A DNA stretch of 64,000 nt from Thermus sediminis (GCF_003426945.1 NZ_QURO01000003.1:19317-83316), one strand, 5' to 3'. Positions 16,381-25,702 are shown, counted from the first letter of the stretch. Notes: generated from the sequence alone by a model not told the origin. Program-made: numbers and translations.

Positions 16381-17637
16381 TCGTGTAAGGAATTCTGTGT
16401 AAGGGTCCGTGTTTAATAGGGGGGCACACCTTGGAAGGAGGAGGTGCCCCATGGACCGGGATACCTTGCGGAGCTTGCTGAGGGAAGCGGTGCGGGAAAC
16501 GGTAGCCGAAGTCCTACAAACAGTCCTGGAGTTGGACCGGACGGCGTTCCTCCAGGCCCACGGGGGGCGCAGGAACGGCTACGACCCCCGCAAGCTGGAG
16601 ACCGCCTTCGGCCAGGTGGACCTGAAGGTCCCTAGGGACCGGGAAGGTCCGTATTACCCGGCTTTTCTGAAGCCCTACGCCCGCCGCCCCGTGGATGTGG
16701 GAGGTCAGCCGAAGGCTACGTTCCAGTGGCCGTGGCCCTGTACGCCGCCAGGGTGGGCCAGCGTAAAGCAGCCGAGGGGATGCGCCTGCTCTTGGGCCAC
16801 CGCTACTCCCACGGGACCTTGAGCGCCTTGACCGACGAGGTCTTGGGAGCGGTGGAAGCTTTCCGCAGGCGGCTTTTGCCCGAGGAGATGGCCTTCGTCT
16901 ACCTGGACGGGCTTTCCCTCAAGGTCCTTAGGGACGGAGAGGGGATCGTACGGGAAACCGTGTACGTGGCTTTGGGGATCGCCCCTGGTGGGGAGAGGCG
17001 GGTCCTGGGGTTCTGGCTGTTGCCGGCGGAGAGCGCCTTAGGGTGGGAGGGGGTCTTGGGGGAGCTCTGGCAGCGGGGCTCGCGGCGAGTCCTGCTCTTC
17101 GTCACCGACGGGCTACCCGGGCTTCCCGAGGCCATCCAGAGGGTCTACCCACAGGCGGAGTGGCAGCGGTGCGTGGTGCACGGGTTGCGATGGAGCCTGT
17201 CCCAGGTGCGGGCGCGGGACCGGGCCCTGTTGGCCGAGGACCTGAGGCGGGCGTACGGGGCGGAGGGTCGGGGAGAGGCCCTGCGGGCCCTTGAAGAGGT
17301 GAGGGCGGCCTGGGGATGGCCGTACTTGCGGAGCACCAATCTGATGGAGCGGTTTATCCGGGAGGTGCGGCGGGGAACGAAGGTGCGGGGTCAGGCCGAA
17401 GGCCTATCTTGCCCACAAGTTTCCCAACGAGGCGGCGGTGTACAAGCTTCTTTACTTGGAGTCGGAAAGGCAAGAGGGGAGGTGGGCGGAGCGGCTGCTT
17501 CGCGAAGCGAACATCTTGCGGCTCAAGGGGTTCTCGGGTCAGCGGAGCTACCTTGAGGCGAGGGAGACGCTGGAGAAGATGCTTCAGGAGCGGTATGCCC
17601 CCCGTACACAGACCCTTACACAAAACTCTTGACACGA
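16381..17637 (+). mobile_element. IS256-type insertion sequence, decayed copy 1
   Basis: Terminal inverted repeats of about 32 bp are visible: the left end begins TCGTGTAAGGAATTCTGTGT, and the right end (17606-17637) is its inverse with a few changes. The flanks show no clear target duplication. A second copy with the same left end starts at 44130. Confidence 0.75.
16451..17632 (+). pseudogene. IS256-family (Mutator) transposase, frameshifted
   Basis: Three frames are needed. The first (from ATG 16451, MDRDTLRSLLREAVRETVAE) carries the N-terminal domain with GRRNGYDPRKLETAFGQVDL and VPRDREG. The second (from about 16726) has FVYLDGLSLKVLRDGEGIVR, LLFVTDGLPGLPEAIQRVYP and QRCVVHGLR, the DDE core of IS256 transposases. 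The third (17438-17632) is the C-terminal helix-rich end. A gap between RAAWG and WPYLRSTNLMERF suggests an internal deletion as well. The enzyme is inactive unless it is recoded. Confidence 0.75.
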
Positions 17638-17711
17638 CCTTGGCACCCCCTCTTTTTTCACATCCCAGGGGTCGGGGTCAAGTAGCACACGAAGGTAACC
17701 CAAGTTGCCAC

Positions 17712-18570
17712 CTAAGCCATTTCCTGAGTAAGGAGCTTCAGATTGTGAGCCAGAACAAAGGAGAGGTTCATTTGGGGTAGGGGCCCCAAAGCGGACCTTG
17801 ATGACAAAGCCCTCCCGGGTTACCGCGTGGATGCGCCGGGGAAACATGGCGTGGAGCATACCCCCCACCGTTTCCACCACCCTCCGCCCCACGATGGCCA
17901 GGTACTGCAGCCAAGGCACATACCGCCGGCCCTTCCCCCTGCGGATGACCATGGGAACGACCCCCTGCGCCTCACGAAGCAAGTCCTCGTATAGGTGACT
18001 CTCGTACCCCCGGTCCAAGTAGAGCTCCGCCCCCTCGGAGAGGTCCAGGGGAAGGAGCAGGGAGGAAGTCAGGTCGTGAAGGCTGCCAGGAGTCAGGTTC
18101 ACCTCGTGGATGAACTTCCTGTCGTCCACCAAGAGGTGGAGCTTAAGACCGTGGAAGTAGACCCGCTTGCTGGGGACGAAGCCGCGGTAGACCCTTTCTG
18201 GGAAGAGCCGGGAGCGGGGGGCGCGGATGTTCTCGCAGGCGGGGAGGGGGAAGGTATCCAAGGCATAGGCCTGGGCCTGGTGGAGGTTCTTCCAGACCTG
18301 GGCCAGGAGGTGAAGGAGGGGCAAGAGGAGGGGATAGAGGGCGTGGAGCCTGCGGTTGAAGCGGCTTGGGGAGGGGACGTGGGAGAAGAGGCGGAGGTCT
18401 TTGGCAAGGGCCAGGGCCTTGTTGTGCTTACCGCCCAGTTCCATGGCAGCAAGAACGGCCAGGGTGAGGATGGCGGACGCGGGGGTTTTGGCTTGGGGGT
18501 CGTCCTTGTAACCCAGGGCCTCAAGGGCATCGTCTATAATGCAAAAGGCCGCTATGGTTTGTGACAGCAT
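17712..18570 (-). pseudogene. IS982-family transposase interrupted by the 28-bp repeat
   Basis: The protein has the IS982 order: SRFNRRLHALYPLLLPLLHL, then ALDTFPLPACENIRAPRSRL, RGFVPSKRVYFHGLKLHLLV, GAELYLDRGYESHLYEDLL and a GRRVVETVGGMLHAMFP box with the last catalytic Glu. ATG at 18570 (MLSQTIAAFC) is the likely start. After GFVIKV the 28-bp repeat (17766-17793) is inserted; beyond it the shifted frame gives LSFVLAHNLKLLTQEMA and a stop at 17712, the normal C-terminus. Only this insertion breaks the gene. Confidence 0.85.
17766..17793. repeat. Dispersed 28-bp palindromic repeat, copy in IS982 transposase
   Basis: It sits exactly between the codons for GFVIKV and LSFVLAH of the transposase. 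Removing 28 bases restores one continuous reading frame. Confidence 0.85.
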
Positions 18571-18623
18571 AGCGGCCACTATTTTTTCAGTTCCCTGGGT
18601 AGGTGGCAACTTGGGTGAAGGTA

Positions 18624-19853
18624 TTACAATTCCCCTCGAAAGGCCTTGTCCAAAATCGCCTGCTCCAGACAGCCAAGCTCCTGATCAGTCTCAGCCTGGG
18701 CTTCTTTTAGGGCGTGGAGTTTTCCCCACACTGCCTCAATCCGCGCCACGATGCGGCGCTGCTCTTCAAGGGGTGGGAGGGGGAGAGCGATTTGCTTGAT
18801 TTTGCTTAGGCGAAGGGATGGATATGCAGGATTGTCAACATATTCGGACATATCAATTGTGCGTAGCCAGTAAAAGATCCAAAGTGAATCGACACCGGGA
18901 TCGGGGGATACGGCAGCCAAATGAGAAACGATGTAGGCATCTACTCCCAAAACTGCACGAGAATTGGTTAAGATGGCGGCACCGCTTTTTGGAAAGAGAA
19001 TGGCCCCCTTTGGGGCTTTAACAAGTGGCAATTCTTCTACCGCTCTTTCGTTAACTCTATCCGCAGTTTCCTTAAGATCTGTCGTTATCCCGTGCCGTCC
19101 TAAGTCTTGGACACGAACGAAGGGAAATTTGCCTTGTTCAAAATATTCCCTCCCTTGCGGCGCTGGCGAACCGCTGAATATCTTCGCCACCTCCCCCAAT
19201 CTCACCCAGCGCCAGCCTTCGGGAAGTGCTGAGCCGGGGCGGGGGAAAGTGTGGGCGAGGACGGACTGCCAGAGGCGCTCGGCATCCCTTTGGGCTTCTT
19301 GTCGCAGGCGGCGTGCCTCCCGCACCCGGCCCATCAGCTCCTCAATCCGCGCCACGATGCGGCGCTGCTCTTCAAGGGGTGGGAGGGGGAGAGCGATTTG
19401 CTTGATTTTGCTTAGGCGAAGGGATGGATATGCAGGATTGTCAACATATTCGGACATATCAATTGTGCGTAGCCAGTAAAAGATCCAAAGTGAATCGACA
19501 CCGGGATCGGGGGATACGGCAGCCAAATGAGAAACGATGTAGGCATCTACTCCCAAAACTGCACGAGAATTGGTTAAGATGGCGGCACCGCTTTTTGGAA
19601 AGAGAATGGCCCCCTTTGGGGCTTTAACAAGTGGCAATTCTTCTACCGCTCTTTCGTTAACTCTATCCGCAGTTTCCTTAAGATCTGTCGTTATCCCGTG
19701 CCGTCCTAAGTCTTGGACACGAACGAAGGGAAATTTGCCTTGTTCAAAATATTCCCTCCCTTGCGGCGCTGGCGAACCGCTGAATATCTTCGCCACCTCC
19801 CCCAATCTCACCCAGCGCCAGCCTTCGGGAAGCTTGTATGGTCCCTCCGTCAT
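18624..19853 (-). CDS. hsdS: Type I restriction-modification specificity subunit HsdS with two identical recognition domains
   Basis: A 409-residue HsdS. Each half has LPEGWRWVRLGEVAKIFSGS, a target recognition domain, and an ending PLPPLEEQRRIVARIE that starts the conserved helix spacer. The first half begins at residue 8 and the second at residue 210. The two halves are identical over 493 bp (period 606 bp), so both recognition domains should read the same half-site and the target should be a symmetric split sequence. ATG at 19853 (MTEGPYK) is chosen over 19892 because family members start close to LPEGW. The gene lies in the hsd operon, separated from hsdM by a RAYT pseudogene. Confidence 0.88.
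   Translation of the reverse strand: MTEGPYKLPEGWRWVRLGEVAKIFSGSPAPQGREYFEQGKFPFVRVQDLGRHGITTDLKETADRVNERAVEELPLVKAPKGAILFPKSGAAILTNSRAVLGVDAYIVSHLAAVSPDPGVDSLWIFYWLRTIDMSEYVDNPAYPSLRLSKIKQIALPLPPLEEQRRIVARIEELMGRVREARRLRQEAQRDAERLWQSVLAHTFPRPGSALPEGWRWVRLGEVAKIFSGSPAPQGREYFEQGKFPFVRVQDLGRHGITTDLKETADRVNERAVEELPLVKAPKGAILFPKSGAAILTNSRAVLGVDAYIVSHLAAVSPDPGVDSLWIFYWLRTIDMSEYVDNPAYPSLRLSKIKQIALPLPPLEEQRRIVARIEAVWGKLHALKEAQAETDQELGCLEQAILDKAFRGEL
18734..19226. repeat. 493-bp direct repeat, copy 1 (hsdS)
   Basis: It matches 19340-19832 base for base as far as I can follow. The pair covers the whole recognition-domain coding region. Confidence 0.85.
19340..19832. repeat. 493-bp direct repeat, copy 2 (hsdS)
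   Basis: Second copy of 18734-19226 with a 606-bp period. The lack of any difference points to recent duplication or gene conversion. Confidence 0.85.
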
Positions 19854-20446
19854 CGGCAACCTCCTTGATGAAGAGATTGTTCCACAGGTCATCCTCTCCT
19901 ACCCGGAACGGGTTTTCTCTATCCAGGTGCCAGCGCAGGGGGTTCGTGGAGATGTATTCGCGGATGCGGCTCAAAGATTCTTCATCCCGGATAATGTGTT
20001 CGTAATAATTGCGTTGCCACAATCGCCCTCGGTAGGGTGGCCATCCGGATGTTTTGACCCTTCGAATGTATTCCACCGTGACGCGGGATTTGAACGCGCC
20101 GACCACATGTCCCACCGTAGGGGCAACCCTTGTGGTTGCCCCAGCAGGGGCAGGCACGAGGCCTGCCCCTACGTGTTGGGTTATGACAAGGATGCCGTGG
20201 ATGTAGTTGGGCATAACCAATGAATGCGTCCAATGCTATGTGAGGAAACCGTTCCGGTATTCTTTCCCATTCGGCTACCACCAGGCGCCCAGCATCATTT
20301 AATCGCATTTCCCCATCCACCACATCACCAAATTGGCATGCTCGGTCCTGCGTGCAAATGATCACAAAGTAGGCGCCGGGCTGGCTATAATCGTAACCCT
20401 TAAGCCGAATGGACCGGCGATGGTGTCTTTCGGGATTAAAGCGCAT
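19744..20446 (-). pseudogene. REP-associated tyrosine transposase (RAYT, IS200-like), frameshifted
   Basis: The product starts MRFNPERHHRRSIRLKGYDY and AYFVIICTQDRACQFGDVV, as Y1-transposase RAYTs do. Near 20217 an extra G breaks the frame (DAFI then VMPNYIHGILVITQH). The HUH box reads MPNYIHG, so the first His is Tyr. The later YRGRLWQRNYYEHIIRDEES segment carries the catalytic Tyr region. The start overlaps hsdM by 11 bp, and hsdS starts inside its last codons, so it sits in the operon. A pair of REP-like hairpins (20117-20172) is inserted in the coding sequence. Confidence 0.75.
20117..20172. repeat. Pair of REP-like hairpins inside the RAYT gene
   Basis: GGGGCAACC with GGTTGCCCC and GGGGCAGG with CCTGCCCC form two adjacent stem-loops, bounded by GTAG and CTAC. 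REP doublets of this type are the usual partners of RAYT proteins. Confidence 0.7.
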
Positions 20447-21956
20447 CGCTATCCCTCCCTGTGGTGTTGTTCCCCAGTAACTCGTATAGTTCCTCTACGA
20501 TGCTCAGTATCCCCCGCTCCTTCTCCATCAGCTGAGCAACAATCTCCATCGGCAGCGGGAAGGTGTTGGCTTCCCTGCGGTTCGGATTGCGGGCGGTGAG
20601 GTCGTAGCCCCGCTGCTTGATCTCCTCCACGGGAACGATCCAGGAGCGCTCGGAGAGGCAGGCCTCGCACGGACCCTGACGACCCTGACGTTTGCGGTAA
20701 GCGTCCCATGCTTTCCAAAGCCGGCGCGCCTCCTCAAAGTGTTCGTCTTGAATGGGGCTTCCCTTGCTGAACTTTTTCAAACCCTCGGGCAGAGGCAGTT
20801 CGTAATACCAGATCTCCTTTGTGGGGCCGGGCCGCTCAAAGAAGAGAAGTGCGGTCTTGACATCGGAGTAGGGTGCGAAGGTACCAGGGGGAAGGCTAAC
20901 GATGGTATGGAGATTGAATTGCTCTAAGAGGTCCCGCTTGACTTCGGCAAATGCTCCCCCGCGGAAGAGGGTTCCTTCGGGCACGACCATTCCGCAGCGG
21001 GCGCCTTCCTTGAGCTTGAGCTTTTTCATGATGTGCTGGAGGAAGAGGAGCTCGGTGGCTGAGGACGGCACCGGAAAGTTGGCCTGGATGTGGTGACCTT
21101 CTTTGCCGCCGAAGGGGGGATTGGTGAGTACCACGTCGAAGCCCTCTGAGACCTGGCGAATGTTTTCCTCCAGGGTGTTTCGGCGACGGATCTGCGGGGC
21201 GGTGATACCGTGGAGAACCATGTTCATTAGGCCTAAAAGGGACGGGATAGGCTTTTTCTCTTGTCCGAAGAAGGTGCGCTCCTGAAGCGTCCGGTGGTCT
21301 TCGATGGTGCGTTCTTTGCGCTTCATGTGTAGGTACGCTTCGACGAGGAAGCCACAGGAGCCGCAGGCGGGATCGTAGACGGTTTCACCGATCTTGGGGT
21401 TGACCAGCTCCACTACGAAGCGCACCACCGGCCGTGGCGTGTAGAACTCGCCCGCCATGCGATTCTCACTACCCAGCCGGCGAAGAAGCTCTTCGTACAC
21501 CTGAGAAACGGTGAAAATATCATCCTGGCTATGGAAGTCGATTCCATTCAGAATCTGCAGCACTTCCTTTAGGTTGTAGCCGGAGGCACACACGATGACA
21601 TTTCGGTCCGCAAAGACGCTGCGGATAGTCTCGCGCAGCGGGTCACCGCTAAGGCTTCGCAAGTAGGGGATGAGGCGGTCATGGACGAACTTCAGCAAGC
21701 GGTCAGCGGGCCAATCCTGAGTAGCCCAAGCTTTCCACCGGAACTCACGATCCAGGATGGGGGTATACTCGCGTCTGGCGAGTTTCGCCTGCATTTCCCA
21801 TTCGTCCTCTTGGGCATCCAGGAAGCGGAGGAATAGGAGCCAAGCCAAGTGCTCGATGTACTCCATGATGCCACCGCAGTTGTTGTCGCGGCGGAGGATA
21901 TCGCAGGCTCGCCAGATTTCGTTGGCAAGGGATTCTCGGGTTTGCGGTCCGTTCAT
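20436..21956 (-). CDS. hsdM: Type I restriction-modification DNA methyltransferase HsdM
   Basis: A 506-residue N6-adenine methyltransferase. The N-terminal HsdM helical domain includes EYIEHLAWLLFLRFLDAQED. The AdoMet site is YDPACGSCGFL near residue 195, and the catalytic NPPF is at residues 279-282 (VVLTNPPFGGKEG). A FYTPRPVVRFVVELVNP segment precedes the AdoMet site, as usual. It works with HsdS to methylate both strands of the target. The stop overlaps the RAYT start by 11 bp and the start is 9 bases after hsdR, so hsdR-hsdM-RAYT-hsdS is one transcript. Codon use is less extreme than in its Thermus-like neighbours, consistent with transfer. Confidence 0.92.
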   Translation of the reverse strand: MNGPQTRESLANEIWRACDILRRDNNCGGIMEYIEHLAWLLFLRFLDAQEDEWEMQAKLARREYTPILDREFRWKAWATQDWPADRLLKFVHDRLIPYLRSLSGDPLRETIRSVFADRNVIVCASGYNLKEVLQILNGIDFHSQDDIFTVSQVYEELLRRLGSENRMAGEFYTPRPVVRFVVELVNPKIGETVYDPACGSCGFLVEAYLHMKRKERTIEDHRTLQERTFFGQEKKPIPSLLGLMNMVLHGITAPQIRRRNTLEENIRQVSEGFDVVLTNPPFGGKEGHHIQANFPVPSSATELLFLQHIMKKLKLKEGARCGMVVPEGTLFRGGAFAEVKRDLLEQFNLHTIVSLPPGTFAPYSDVKTALLFFERPGPTKEIWYYELPLPEGLKKFSKGSPIQDEHFEEARRLWKAWDAYRKRQGRQGPCEACLSERSWIVPVEEIKQRGYDLTARNPNRREANTFPLPMEIVAQLMEKERGILSIVEELYELLGNNTTGRDSDAL

Positions 21957-21965
21957 GGTATTACC

Positions 21966-24617
21966 TCACTCAGCGTAGAGTCGTCTTCGCATTTCCCTCA
22001 GAGACTGACCGAGTGACTCTTCACCGCCGAACCACCCGCTAATTTTTGCGGCACCGCCCCACTCTCGGAAAGGTGAGACACTGAAGATCTCCGGCTCCAG
22101 CTGCTCAATGCCGCCGATTCGGTATTTGTCGAGAAGCTCCAGGATGACCTTGCGAGCATCTTCCTTGTAAGCGGCAATGAAGGCTTGGTCACGGTTTCGG
22201 AACGCGGCAGCCCGCTCACTGCGGGTATGAACGGGACTGCCGAAAGCGAGGTGGCTGAGCAGGTCAAAAGCGTCCGCCTCCGGTTGTCCAAGCACTTCTG
22301 CAAGCACCTCGGGATGGATGCCAGAATCGCGCAGCTCCTGTAGGAAAGCCCGGCGGCGACTGCTATCTACCCAGATCTCCCGCAGGGCTGTACGGCTGTC
22401 GGCAGCCTGTAGGATGCAGCGTTTGGTGTAGTCGTAGTATTGCTCGAGCGTGAGCTGCTCACCCGTAGACTCGATCAGAAATATCGCCTCATCGGCAATG
22501 CTCACCTCGAGCCCTTCCACCCGAATCTTTCCGCCCTTTTCCCTCGCAGGCTTGAGGCCTATGGCTTCCAGAATCGTCTGGTCTGCCACCGTTTCCACGC
22601 CGATAGTGCGGCTCACAAAGCCCGTGGCGCTCACTATGAGCTGGAGTTTGCCAGCGGGAAGTTGGTCAAAACGGAAATGGCCTTTCTCGTCAGTCAGGAT
22701 TGGGCCTCGCTGGCTGTTGGGTCCGGTTCGAACGCTTACTCGTGCACCGACGATGGGCTCGTTTGTGTCGGCATGAAACACTACTCCTTCTAAGACGGCA
22801 GTCTGTGGGCCCTGAGGCGGCTCTGGTGGCGCCAGAGGAGGACGATCCCATTCATCAAAGAGGCGGGTGGCGCCCGTGTAGTCAATGATACGGAACCAGT
22901 ACTTATCCGTAGCCGGGTCTATCCGGCTGCCCCGTCCAATGATCTGCTTGAAGAGGATCGGCGAAGAGAGGGTCTTCATGAATACGATGTTCCGGCATGC
23001 GGGCACATCTACGCCGGTGGAGAGCAGCTCGGCGGTGGTGGCGACGACCGGCGCTGGCTTGCTAGAATCCGCAAATGCCTCCAAGGCCCTGCGACCTTCC
23101 TCACCTTCCTCTGAGACAATGGGCACAGCGTAGTTGGAAAGGCCTGTCTCCGGACCGAACTCATCCTGGAGGAGGCGGGCCACCAACCGCGCATGCTCCA
23201 TGTCTACGCAGAAGACCATGGTCTTTTCCATCTTCCCAAATCGCCGCAGAAGTCCAGCAAGGTGCTTGACCATGGCGCGGGTCCGGTCAGGAAGGGTGAT
23301 CTCTCTTTCGAACTGGGGTGTTGTGTAGACCTCGCGCGGTTCCACCTCTTCAGGGATAAAGACTTCCGCTCCCTGTTCTATGGCTTCCTGAAGATGCAAG
23401 CCACTTACATCCACAGTCGTTCGCACCCGATGCACTTTATAGGTGGCCAGGAAGCCGTCCTCGATCCCCTGCCCCAAGCTGTATTGGTACGCTGGTGGCC
23501 TCCAAGTGCCCCGCTTTGGATTACCTGCGTCAATGGGAACCTCAGGTTCTTCAGCACAGAAGTAGGCATAGGTATCCACATTCTCATCCTGTCTGGGCGT
23601 AGCGGTCATGCCGAGGTGGATCGCGGATCCGAAGTGATCGAGGATCTCGCGCCAGGTACCAAAACCCGACCGGTGGCACTCGTCGACGATGACGAGGTCG
23701 AAGAAGTTCTGCGGAAACTTCTCAAAGAGGCGTTGCCCTTTCTCGTCAGGGCTCCAGAGGGTTTGGTAGATGCCAAAGTAGAGATCCCGGGTCAGGTTCG
23801 GCGGGTGGCCCTCGATCTTGAAGCGGGGCTCGCTAGTGCCGTCGGCGAAAGGGGCGAAGGTGTTGTAGGCCTGGTCGCGGAGCACTACACGGTCCGCTAG
23901 GAAGAGGATGCGACCCGGGCGCTCTGGGTGACGACGCTGCAGCCAGCCGGACTTGACGAGCTTCCACACGACTTGGAAGGCCACAAAGGTCTTGCCTGTG
24001 CCCGTAGCCATGGTGAGGAGGACTCGCTTGCGCCCCAACATGAGACGTTTGACGACTTCGCGGATGGCGACCTCTTGGAAATAAAAGAGCTTCTTTCCAC
24101 ATTTGCTCTCGGGACAGTAGGGATGTAGCAGTGGATTTTCCCTCTCCGCTGTGCCGTATACGGCGGGGGTCTCAGCGACGCGGGGTGTATCCATTAGCCC
24201 CGCGTTCTGCAGCCATCGGTCCCACAATTCCTTAGGGCTTGGGAACCGCTCGATCTCCCGGCTTGAATTGGTGAAGAAATCGAATTCGATGATTCGATGT
24301 CCGTTGGTGGCATAGGCGAAGGCGAGGCCCAGATCCCTGGCGTAACGCTTGGTCTGCTCGAGTCCCGCCTCCGCGGGCTCCGACTCAGCCTTGGCCTCCA
24401 CGACGGCGATCGGAAAGGCATCGGAGAGTCGAAGCAGGTAATCCACCTTGCGGGAGTCGCCCCTCCGAACGCGGTCGCCAACCAGGATTACCCGGCCCTG
24501 CGTGTACTGATGGTCTCGCTGATAGTAGTACTCCCGCCTGACCTGCGCATCGTTCCAGCCCGCATCTTTTAGCTTAGGATCAATAAGGGTTGCTCTTGTG
24601 TCGGCCTCATTCCTCAT
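21966..24617 (-). CDS. hsdR: Type I restriction endonuclease HsdR with an inserted Ig-like (carboxypeptidase-regulatory-like) domain
   Basis: An 883-residue ATP-dependent restriction subunit. Residues 40-80 hold the nuclease core (RKVDYLLRL and AVVEAKAES, the D and E-x-K of the PD-ExK fold). Walker A is ATGTGKT at 204-210, the DEAD-type box is DECH at 312-315, followed by MTATP, and motif VI is IIGRGSRID near 559. Between helicase and C-terminal domain, residues about 606-690 form an extra beta domain (AVLEGVVFHADTNEPIVGA, then GHFRFDQLPAGKLQLIVSAT) of the carboxypeptidase-regulatory-like fold, which I do not expect in HsdR. It is first in the operon; a promoter lies at 24826-24853. Confidence 0.92.
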   Translation of the reverse strand: MRNEADTRATLIDPKLKDAGWNDAQVRREYYYQRDHQYTQGRVILVGDRVRRGDSRKVDYLLRLSDAFPIAVVEAKAESEPAEAGLEQTKRYARDLGLAFAYATNGHRIIEFDFFTNSSREIERFPSPKELWDRWLQNAGLMDTPRVAETPAVYGTAERENPLLHPYCPESKCGKKLFYFQEVAIREVVKRLMLGRKRVLLTMATGTGKTFVAFQVVWKLVKSGWLQRRHPERPGRILFLADRVVLRDQAYNTFAPFADGTSEPRFKIEGHPPNLTRDLYFGIYQTLWSPDEKGQRLFEKFPQNFFDLVIVDECHRSGFGTWREILDHFGSAIHLGMTATPRQDENVDTYAYFCAEEPEVPIDAGNPKRGTWRPPAYQYSLGQGIEDGFLATYKVHRVRTTVDVSGLHLQEAIEQGAEVFIPEEVEPREVYTTPQFEREITLPDRTRAMVKHLAGLLRRFGKMEKTMVFCVDMEHARLVARLLQDEFGPETGLSNYAVPIVSEEGEEGRRALEAFADSSKPAPVVATTAELLSTGVDVPACRNIVFMKTLSSPILFKQIIGRGSRIDPATDKYWFRIIDYTGATRLFDEWDRPPLAPPEPPQGPQTAVLEGVVFHADTNEPIVGARVSVRTGPNSQRGPILTDEKGHFRFDQLPAGKLQLIVSATGFVSRTIGVETVADQTILEAIGLKPAREKGGKIRVEGLEVSIADEAIFLIESTGEQLTLEQYYDYTKRCILQAADSRTALREIWVDSSRRRAFLQELRDSGIHPEVLAEVLGQPEADAFDLLSHLAFGSPVHTRSERAAAFRNRDQAFIAAYKEDARKVILELLDKYRIGGIEQLEPEIFSVSPFREWGGAAKISGWFGGEESLGQSLREMRRRLYAE

Positions 24618-24825
24618 GCAGCGGTCTCCATGGACCAGTGGCTGTTACGAACTCGGTCGGTGACGTATTCGTCCTTCTGGAACACGTCCTCTTCCGAGGC
24701 TTGTGTGCTATCGTGCGCCCTCCGTTCTCTGCTTCATGCCAGCGCTCCGGGGTGGGGGGGTGCCCGGCGGGTACGGCGCTGGGACTTTGCTCGGGCAGTG
24801 ATCAGGTCGTACCCGGCCTCACCAT

Positions 24826-24853
24826 GCTATAATGATCCTAACAGGCTTGTCAA
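24826..24853 (-). promoter_or_regulatory. Likely promoter of the hsd operon
   Basis: On the minus strand TTGACA (24853-24848), a 16-base spacer and TATAGC (24831-24826) give a sigma-70-like promoter about 200 bases before hsdR. The untranslated leader between is long and holds no gene I can support. Confidence 0.5.
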
Positions 24854-24878
24854 TGCTGGTGGCTGCTGAGCTTCCCCC

Positions 24879-25270
24879 TCATGTTCCGACAAGCTGAGGC
24901 GGCAGCAAGCGGCACCGCCAGGTTTGCAAGGCTTCGCCCAAGGCCGCCCGCCATTGGGCCAGGGGAAAGCGGCCAGGCGCCTTCAAGAGGTTCATTTGGG
25001 GTAGGGGCCCCAAAGCGGAGGAAAAGGCCAGAATAGTCCCGCCCCTTACGCCACCCGACCCCCCCTTTTTCCCGTTGCCACCTCCCCCGCATGACCTCCC
25101 CAATCACCCTCCCCAACGCATAGGCCAACGCCAAAAGCCGCAGCGTCTTATCGGCGCTCTCCTGCGTCTTGCGCATCAGGTGGACCATCCCCAACCGGCG
25201 CTTCAGGTCCTGAAAGGCTTCCTCCATCTTCATCCGCTCCCGGTACACCCCAAGGAGTTCCTCACAAGGG
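24879..25270 (-). pseudogene. IS4-type transposase, 3' fragment interrupted by the 28-bp repeat
   Basis: The fragment begins CEELLGVYRERMKMEEAFQD, the Y-R-E box of IS4-family transposases, and continues MVHLMRKTQESADKTLRLLA. After RDYSGLFL the 28-bp repeat (24990-25017) is inserted; in the next frame the protein resumes LLKAPGRFPLAQWRAALGEA and ends PPQLVGT at 24879. The N-terminal half is missing. The sequence TAGCACACAAAGGTATTAC beyond the 5' end may be the old element boundary. Confidence 0.7.
24990..25017. repeat. Dispersed 28-bp palindromic repeat, copy in IS4-type fragment
   Basis: It lies exactly between the codons for SGLFL and LLKAPG. It is identical in sequence to the copy at 17766-17793. 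Confidence 0.85.
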
Positions 25271-25483
25271 GGGTGGAGCTATGAGGTAGCACACAAAGGT
25301 ATTACAGACTTCCAGAGCCACAGGCTCCGCGAGCGCGGATTCGGCCCAGGCCGGGGAGCGCCGCCGCAGGAATCCGCCGAGCGCGCTGGGGCGTTCGCTG
25401 GGGCTCGAGCGCGCAGGCGCAAAAGGGCGAACCCGGCGCTCCAGCCGGGGACCAGGAGTTTCCTAGGGCTAAAGGGAGGGCCC

Positions 25484-25702
25484 TCAGGCGGTCTTGGCCC
25501 GTAGGAGGGCGGGGCCCCTCAAGGGCTCCACCTCCTCCTCGGCGAGGTCCAGGAGGGCCAGGGTGTTCCCCTCATGGTCCACGAACTCCACCATGTAGCC
25601 GCCCTTGGGGTAGACCAGGACCACGGTCCCCACATCCCCCGCCTCGAGGCCCCATTCCCTTTTGTCCCGCTTGAGGACCACCAGGTCGTGCTCTCGGATC
25701 AT
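25484..25702 (-). CDS. DUF4926-like small protein
   Basis: A 72-residue protein (MIREHDLVVLKRDKREWGL, then LEAGDVGTVVLVYPKGGYMV, EFVDHEGNTLALLDL). This is the short beta-barrel pattern of DUF4926 proteins. ATG at 25702 overlaps the upstream gene's stop as ATGA, which fixes the start. It forms a two-gene unit with a DUF6883-like protein. As far as I recall such pairs are frequent in bacterial accessory DNA and are suspected toxin-antitoxin or immunity pairs; no activity can be read from the sequence. Confidence 0.7.
   Translation of the reverse strand: MIREHDLVVLKRDKREWGLEAGDVGTVVLVYPKGGYMVEFVDHEGNTLALLDLAEEEVEPLRGPALLRAKTA

Larger units (their letters stand above)
17698..18616 (-). mobile_element. 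IS982-type insertion sequence with 7-bp target duplication
   Basis: Sixteen-base inverted repeats ACCCAAGTTGCCACCT (17698-17713) and its complement (18601-18616) bound a 919-bp element. Both flanks carry GAAGGTA (17691-17697 and 18617-18623), a clean target duplication. The insertion split a TAGCACACGAAGGTATTAC sequence that also occurs near 25282. Confidence 0.85.

Noticed and set aside
16373..17645. Target duplication around IS256-type copy 1
   Set aside because: The eight or nine bases on the two sides do not match, so either the ends are misplaced or the flanks have rearranged.
24828..24833. Forward TATAAT box
   Set aside because: No -35 box lies at a suitable distance and no forward gene follows; the minus-strand promoter at the same place is better.
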